Shown here one piece after another: positions 60,791 to 64,000 of a DNA stretch of 64,000 nucleotides (its first letter is position 1; every line of letters starts with the position of its first letter). Source of the stretch: Halalkalibacter oceani (lineage in GTDB: Bacteria > Bacillota > Bacilli > Bacillales > Bacillaceae_D); the NCBI RefSeq assembly GCF_023715705.1, contig NZ_JAMBOS010000007.1, positions 124,001 through 188,000 of the forward strand, given 5' to 3'. A program made the translations under genes and the position numbers. Below the pieces are notes generated by a model that saw nothing but the letters and a program-made list of their open reading frames with translations, did not search any database and was not told the DNA's origin.

Positions 60791-60993
60791 AGTTCCCCAC
60801 CTCTTTTCTGAATTTCTTTAATTTCCACTGTTTCAACTGAGTCCCCCGGTGTAATGACAAGTAGATTCACTTCTTTTCCAAGTAGCCAATCAAGCATTCT
60901 ACTTCGCATTGTTTTTCGCTTGCCTTGAACCACCTGTCCTTTTTCACCATTTGACTTTGTCACATTGATGGTGACTTTATGATTTAGACTCAT
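60787..60993 (-). CDS. Small phage protein of unknown function
   Basis: The 68-residue, Lys/Val-rich, beta-like protein begins VTINVTKSNGEKGQVVQGKRKTMRSRMLDWLLGKEVNLLVITPG and ends EIKEIQKRGGEL. It overlaps the next gene by 4 bp. A gene of this type opens the DUF2800/2815 operon in related prophages. A GGAAAGGGG lies before the ATG. Function unknown. Confidence 0.65.
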   Translation of the reverse strand: MSLNHKVTINVTKSNGEKGQVVQGKRKTMRSRMLDWLLGKEVNLLVITPGDSVETVEIKEIQKRGGEL

Positions 60994-61024
60994 TCAAAAC
61001 ACCCCTTTCCGAGGGTTCATGTTT

Positions 61025-61069
61025 TGCCCCTCACCTATATGCGAAAAATATCCGCAGTTCGAACCCCTC
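61025..61069 (-). repeat. 45-bp early-region motif, copy 2
   Basis: It shares a CCTCACCTATA(T)GCGAA and GTTCGAACCCCTC pattern with the element at 56701-56745, again shortly upstream (minus strand) of an early gene start at 60993. Confidence 0.5.
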
Positions 61070-61101
61070 TTTTAAAAATGGGATAGTTAAAAAATTTCTC
61101 G

Positions 61102-61596
61102 TTAAGAGAGTAACCTCCGTAATTTTTTGTATATTTTATTTAAGCGGTTTCGTATAGCAGCTTCCGTAACTCCTTCTTCCGCGGCAATATCCGTGTTCGT
61201 TCGATTCTCTTCCCATACTTGCTTTAATAAATCCCTTTGTTGGGGAAGTAGCTGTGATTTTGCTTTCGTTAACTTACTGATCATCGCCTGTTTTTCTTGC
61301 GCATTTTCAGCCGCTATTATCTGATTGAGTGGGTTGGCATCGTGATCCGCTAATCGTTTGTTATAGTCACTTGCCCCGGTGCTATCTCCGTCTGTAAAAT
61401 CTTCCAGGTGTCCGTCCAATTTATAAATATTTCGATTCCAAGCTTTTACTTCTTCATCATTCAATGAATGATTTAACTGAATGTCGATTTCTGTCACACC
61501 GCATTTCCCGGGGGTGATGGTTGTCCTGTCCCCGTTTGCGAAATAATAGATGTACTCCGTTCTCTTTTTCAGGCTTGTCCTATATTTCTTTTTCAA
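61102..61596 (-). CDS. Phage sigma-70-like regulator
   Basis: The 164-residue protein starts at TTG 61596 (AAAGGGG seven bases before). A central region 2-like stretch is weak, but the C-terminus is a clear region 4-type HTH (LPQQRDLLKQVWEENRTNTDIAAEEGVTEAAIRNRLNKIYKKLRRLL). Such phage sigma-like proteins regulate early operon transcription. It lies just inside the right end. Confidence 0.75.
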   Translation of the reverse strand: MKKKYRTSLKKRTEYIYYFANGDRTTITPGKCGVTEIDIQLNHSLNDEEVKAWNRNIYKLDGHLEDFTDGDSTGASDYNKRLADHDANPLNQIIAAENAQEKQAMISKLTKAKSQLLPQQRDLLKQVWEENRTNTDIAAEEGVTEAAIRNRLNKIYKKLRRLLS

Positions 61597-61628
61597 GATG
61601 ATGCCCCTTTCCCGAGTGAGAAAAGGGC

Positions 61629-61811
61629 ATGACAATCAGCCGAAAAACTCACCGTTTTTTTAAAAACGAGAGCCGTTTGGCTGTACTAGTTGATCAGGCT
61701 ATTTCCGCCGTTAAGACAAGCTTAAGGGGTGAAAAGGGTGCTATGTCGGACACCTTGTGCCCGCATAATTGGACTGTAAAAAGGGGTCTTTTTGCGTGGA
61801 AATGTAAATAA
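61629..61811 (+). CDS. Small plus-strand phage protein, uncertain start
   Basis: The frame encodes up to 60 residues and ends MSDTLCPHNWTVKRGLFAWKCK. AAAAGGG lies 4 bp before the internal ATG of MSDTL, so a 22-residue product is possible. A Cys/His-rich CPHNW...CK tail resembles phage zinc-ribbon peptides. A plus-strand terminator follows at 61890. It is the only early gene on this strand and overlaps the start of the sigma-like gene. Low confidence. Confidence 0.35.
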   Translation: MTISRKTHRFFKNESRLAVLVDQAISAVKTSLRGEKGAMSDTLCPHNWTVKRGLFAWKCK

Positions 61812-61823
61812 AGCATAAAAAAA

Positions 61824-61866
61824 AGAGCCATACACTAGCCCTTTATTGGGGTTCATGTATGGCTCT
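61824..61866 (-). terminator. Terminator of ImmA/IrrE-like gene
   Basis: An 11-bp perfect stem AGAGCCATACA / TGTATGGCTCT with the minus-strand read ending in eight T. It serves the gene at 61920. Confidence 0.8.
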
Positions 61867-61889
61867 TATGGATTTAGACATAAAGAAAC

Positions 61890-61914
61890 CGGACATCCCG
61901 TGTCCGCTTTTTTA
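61890..61914 (+). terminator. Plus-strand terminator after the small gene
   Basis: CGGACA-TCCCG-TGTCCG is followed by C and six T on the plus strand. It supports plus-strand transcription of 61629-61811. Confidence 0.7.
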
Positions 61915-61919
61915 AAATA

Positions 61920-63788
61920 TTATAATGGCTCAGCACCGATTTCTTGCAAGAAGTCCCTAATTTCATCCATTGTATCAGCATATTTATATTTAAGTACAAA
62001 ATTGTAAAAGATGTGACTTTCATTCGTGTAATTGAGCGAGTATGGGGATTTTTCAATAATGTGATAACTTATTTCCGGTGGAAGGTGCAGGCCAAGGCAA
62101 ATCAAAATCAACGAATTGAGTGATCCTTGTTTTTCTCCATTCACAATGCGCCGGATCGTACGCTCATTCATGAGTGTCCTTTCCGCTAATTCTTCATAGG
62201 TCACACCCTTCCACTCTCTTACCATTTTAAGACAGGCAGTATAGCCGTTTGGTAGTTCATTATAGATGCGGGCGTTTTCCGCTAATTCTTCTGCTAGTAA
62301 TTGCTTCTTCTTTTCCGGCGTTGCATATTGGTAACCTTTCCCGTACACCGTGTCAAATCTAATGGTGGAAGTTTCATCCCTGTTTAAGAAACATTCTGTA
62401 TGGTATCTTGTTTCGATACCTGTTCTAACAGAGAGGTCAAATACGAGACAACATTCTTCCATATGAGTACGAGCATAATCTGTCAATGCGGTATGCCCGA
62501 ATATATCCCGTGTTATATATTTGGGATGATTTAAAACGAAATGGGCGTCTACATATTGATAACTACCATCATTTGTAAGGGAGATGAATGCCGGATTTGT
62601 TGCGGCCTGAATAGCTGCATCTTGCGCACTAATCGAAAAGGTTTGATTCTTTTCCAATGCACCTTTTTTAAATCTATGTGGCTTCACATAGCGCCCGTCT
62701 ATGTAGGTGAATGTACCGATGGCTTCTTCATACCCCGCATCAATCATACGGATTTTAGCAGCTAATCGGGAAACGCCGAAAAATTGGGATAATGCATCAA
62801 TAACCGGTTCCATGACATCAATCATTTCATCGGTATCCATCTCACGGCGGTATTGCTTGATGAATTCGAAGGCTTTGGTTTTGAACATGGCTAATGGCAT
62901 TTGGATTCTTGGGGTGAGGGAATTGGCCTGCCATTCCATCCAGCCGGTGGCGTCCCTTTCATCGTCCTTTATGCCGCCTGTTGTTTTACAGCTAATTTTG
63001 GTGGCGCTTTCGTTATACAGGCGCTCAAGTTCAAAGGCTTTCCTGTGCTTGTCCCAGTGCACGCATTCATGGACAATGGTGTTATTGACCATACCTAAAT
63101 TGCGCAGAAAGTAGCCTTCGGGATCGACGATGATGGTTCGCGCCTTGATGAGTGTCTTTACCCATTCTTCTTTATTGGAATCATAGAATTCTGCCTCTGA
63201 GTCATGGAAGTAGATTTGACCGAAGATGGAATAGTCTTTCGTTATATTCTTTAGTTCCACCTTAAGCCCCATATCCTCGGCTAATTTCTTCGGGTCGATC
63301 GCCATGGGGGTTTTTAAGGCTTCTGGATAATACTTGCGCAAAAAGTCATTGGCAATCGCATCCAAGTTCTCGCTTCGTATATAGGGGACAAGAGCATCGG
63401 ACAGGGGATTATCTATTTTGTCTTTTTGGTTGTATACGCTTACAAAAGTAATTTTAAAATCATCAAGATTATGAGCCAAATCACCGGTGCATGAAAGAGA
63501 AAACCATTGGAAACATTGGTTGAATTCATCATAGTGATAGTCACCTTCGCTAACTTCAATTTCACCCTCCACAACGACATCAAAGCCGATTTTCATTCCC
63601 GGGAGGTCATTAATTGATACAAATTTTATTTCCATATCCGCGAGAGAAACTTCGCCCACTCTGTGCACATTACGAAGCCTTAGATCAAGATTATCGATAT
63701 TATCTTCAACAAAATCTTCTGTGGCCAAATAAAGCTCGTTATAAAACCTGCTTTTGACATATTCTTTAAAAGACCGATTACCAGCCAT
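61920..63788 (-). CDS. Large ImmA/IrrE-like peptidase with helix-turn-helix
   Basis: This is a 622-residue protein. Residues ~210-260 contain the zinc peptidase motif HECVHWDKHRK (HExxH, 240-244) typical of ImmA/IrrE peptidases, which cleave phage repressors to trigger induction. Near ~540-600 an HTH reads VTYEELAERTLMNERTIRRIVNGEKQGSLNSL. The ~200-residue N-terminal part is not recognised. Classical ImmA is ~170 residues, so this is a large fusion. An extended -10 stands upstream. No separate repressor gene is seen nearby, so this protein might hold both roles. Confidence 0.75.
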   Translation of the reverse strand: MAGNRSFKEYVKSRFYNELYLATEDFVEDNIDNLDLRLRNVHRVGEVSLADMEIKFVSINDLPGMKIGFDVVVEGEIEVSEGDYHYDEFNQCFQWFSLSCTGDLAHNLDDFKITFVSVYNQKDKIDNPLSDALVPYIRSENLDAIANDFLRKYYPEALKTPMAIDPKKLAEDMGLKVELKNITKDYSIFGQIYFHDSEAEFYDSNKEEWVKTLIKARTIIVDPEGYFLRNLGMVNNTIVHECVHWDKHRKAFELERLYNESATKISCKTTGGIKDDERDATGWMEWQANSLTPRIQMPLAMFKTKAFEFIKQYRREMDTDEMIDVMEPVIDALSQFFGVSRLAAKIRMIDAGYEEAIGTFTYIDGRYVKPHRFKKGALEKNQTFSISAQDAAIQAATNPAFISLTNDGSYQYVDAHFVLNHPKYITRDIFGHTALTDYARTHMEECCLVFDLSVRTGIETRYHTECFLNRDETSTIRFDTVYGKGYQYATPEKKKQLLAEELAENARIYNELPNGYTACLKMVREWKGVTYEELAERTLMNERTIRRIVNGEKQGSLNSLILICLGLHLPPEISYHIIEKSPYSLNYTNESHIFYNFVLKYKYADTMDEIRDFLQEIGAEPL

Positions 63789-63831
63789 GAGACAACCTCC
63801 CCCGCTGATGAAACTATCATTCTATAGGAAA

Positions 63832-63840
63832 ATTATAGCA
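63832..63840 (-). promoter_or_regulatory. Extended -10 promoter of the ImmA-like gene
   Basis: The minus strand reads TGCTATAAT at 63840-63832, 44 bp before the ATG. There is no good -35. Confidence 0.5.
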
Positions 63841-64000
63841 TATTTTGTCGTAGATTTGCTTTTTGCACGGTGGAGGTGTGCTTTTGTATGTAGAACAAAA
63901 AAGAGGAACAATCACAATTGATCCTTCTTTGGCGGGCACTGCCGGGTAACCCTCGGCGGGATGCTCTTAAGTATTATTTTCCCTTATCAAAAATGTTCCC

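Larger units (their letters stand above)
29443..63788 (-). mobile_element. HK97-type siphoprophage, ~34 kb, apparently complete
   Basis: Replication, packaging, head, tail, lysis and integration modules are all present in order, almost all on the minus strand. The integrase lies beyond the lysis genes at the left end and the immunity-like ImmA gene at the right end. Attachment sites were not found by eye, so both ends are approximate; the left end could lie anywhere between ~28386 and 30229. The only plus-strand genes are the TA cassette at 49706-50367 and a small gene at 61629. Confidence 0.85.

Noticed and set aside
1-64000. CRISPR array
   Set aside because: No series of regularly spaced short direct repeats was seen; the two 77-bp repeats and other duplicated motifs occur only twice each.

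Overview
The window comes from a low-to-moderate GC, endospore-forming Firmicute, most likely a member of the Bacillaceae. The evidence is a cwlJ-gerQ spore germination/coat pair at the left end, AGGAGG-type ribosome binding sites, frequent GTG/TTG starts, and lipoproteins and secreted proteins with Gram-positive signals. Several exported proteins (TolC-like protein, small lipoprotein, FecR protein) are strongly glutamate/aspartate rich. That fits a halophile or alkaliphile, but this is inference.

Bases 1-23100 are chromosomal backbone with scattered decayed insertions. In order they hold an IS transposase tail; gerQ and cwlJ; a two-gene surface module (FecR/Ig-like protein plus NHL-repeat protein with a copper-amine-oxidase-type domain); an AraC/GyrI-like regulator; an acetamidase/formamidase; a broken Rpn-type nuclease gene; a TetR - HlyD - ABC-2 permease operon with ATGA overlaps; a CPBP membrane protease; a second Rpn remnant; an unannotated type I toxin-antitoxin locus; an M23 lipoprotein; and a nest of mobile remnants. 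That nest holds an Rpn tail, an old truncated tnpB and an intact IS605/IS1341-type element with tnpB and a divergent ribbon-helix-helix gene. The intact element has cut off a HIRAN-domain gene that already carries a stop codon. A TolC-family protein, two 77-bp palindromic repeats, a small lipoprotein and an unrecognised coiled-coil protein follow.

Bases 23100-29400 are a second graveyard and defence/TA-like zone. It holds a truncated DDE transposase, a fragment with an SSB-like acidic tail, a 5'-truncated S-layer-like gene, a Panacea (SocA-like) antitoxin with PemK/MazF-like toxin, a tiny VbhA-like gene with a broken Fic-like partner, and an intact Rpn nuclease gene.

Bases 29443-63788 are a HK97-type siphoprophage read almost entirely on the minus strand. 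From right to left, in transcription order: a large ImmA/IrrE-like peptidase with HTH; sigma-like regulator; DUF2800 and DUF2815 proteins; family A DNA polymerase; antirepressor; D5 primase; VRR-NUC; SNF2 helicase; ArpU-like regulator; HNH nuclease; a plus-strand AbrB/RelE-type TA cassette; ParB-methyltransferase; small and large terminase; portal; ClpP-like protease; capsid; connectors; tail genes with an A AAA AAC -1 frameshift site in the chaperone gene; tape measure; distal tail and baseplate proteins; holin; endolysin; then tyrosine integrase and a repeat-containing putative DNA-binding protein. No large deletion is apparent among the structural genes, so the prophage may be intact, but its ends (att sites) could not be identified by eye.
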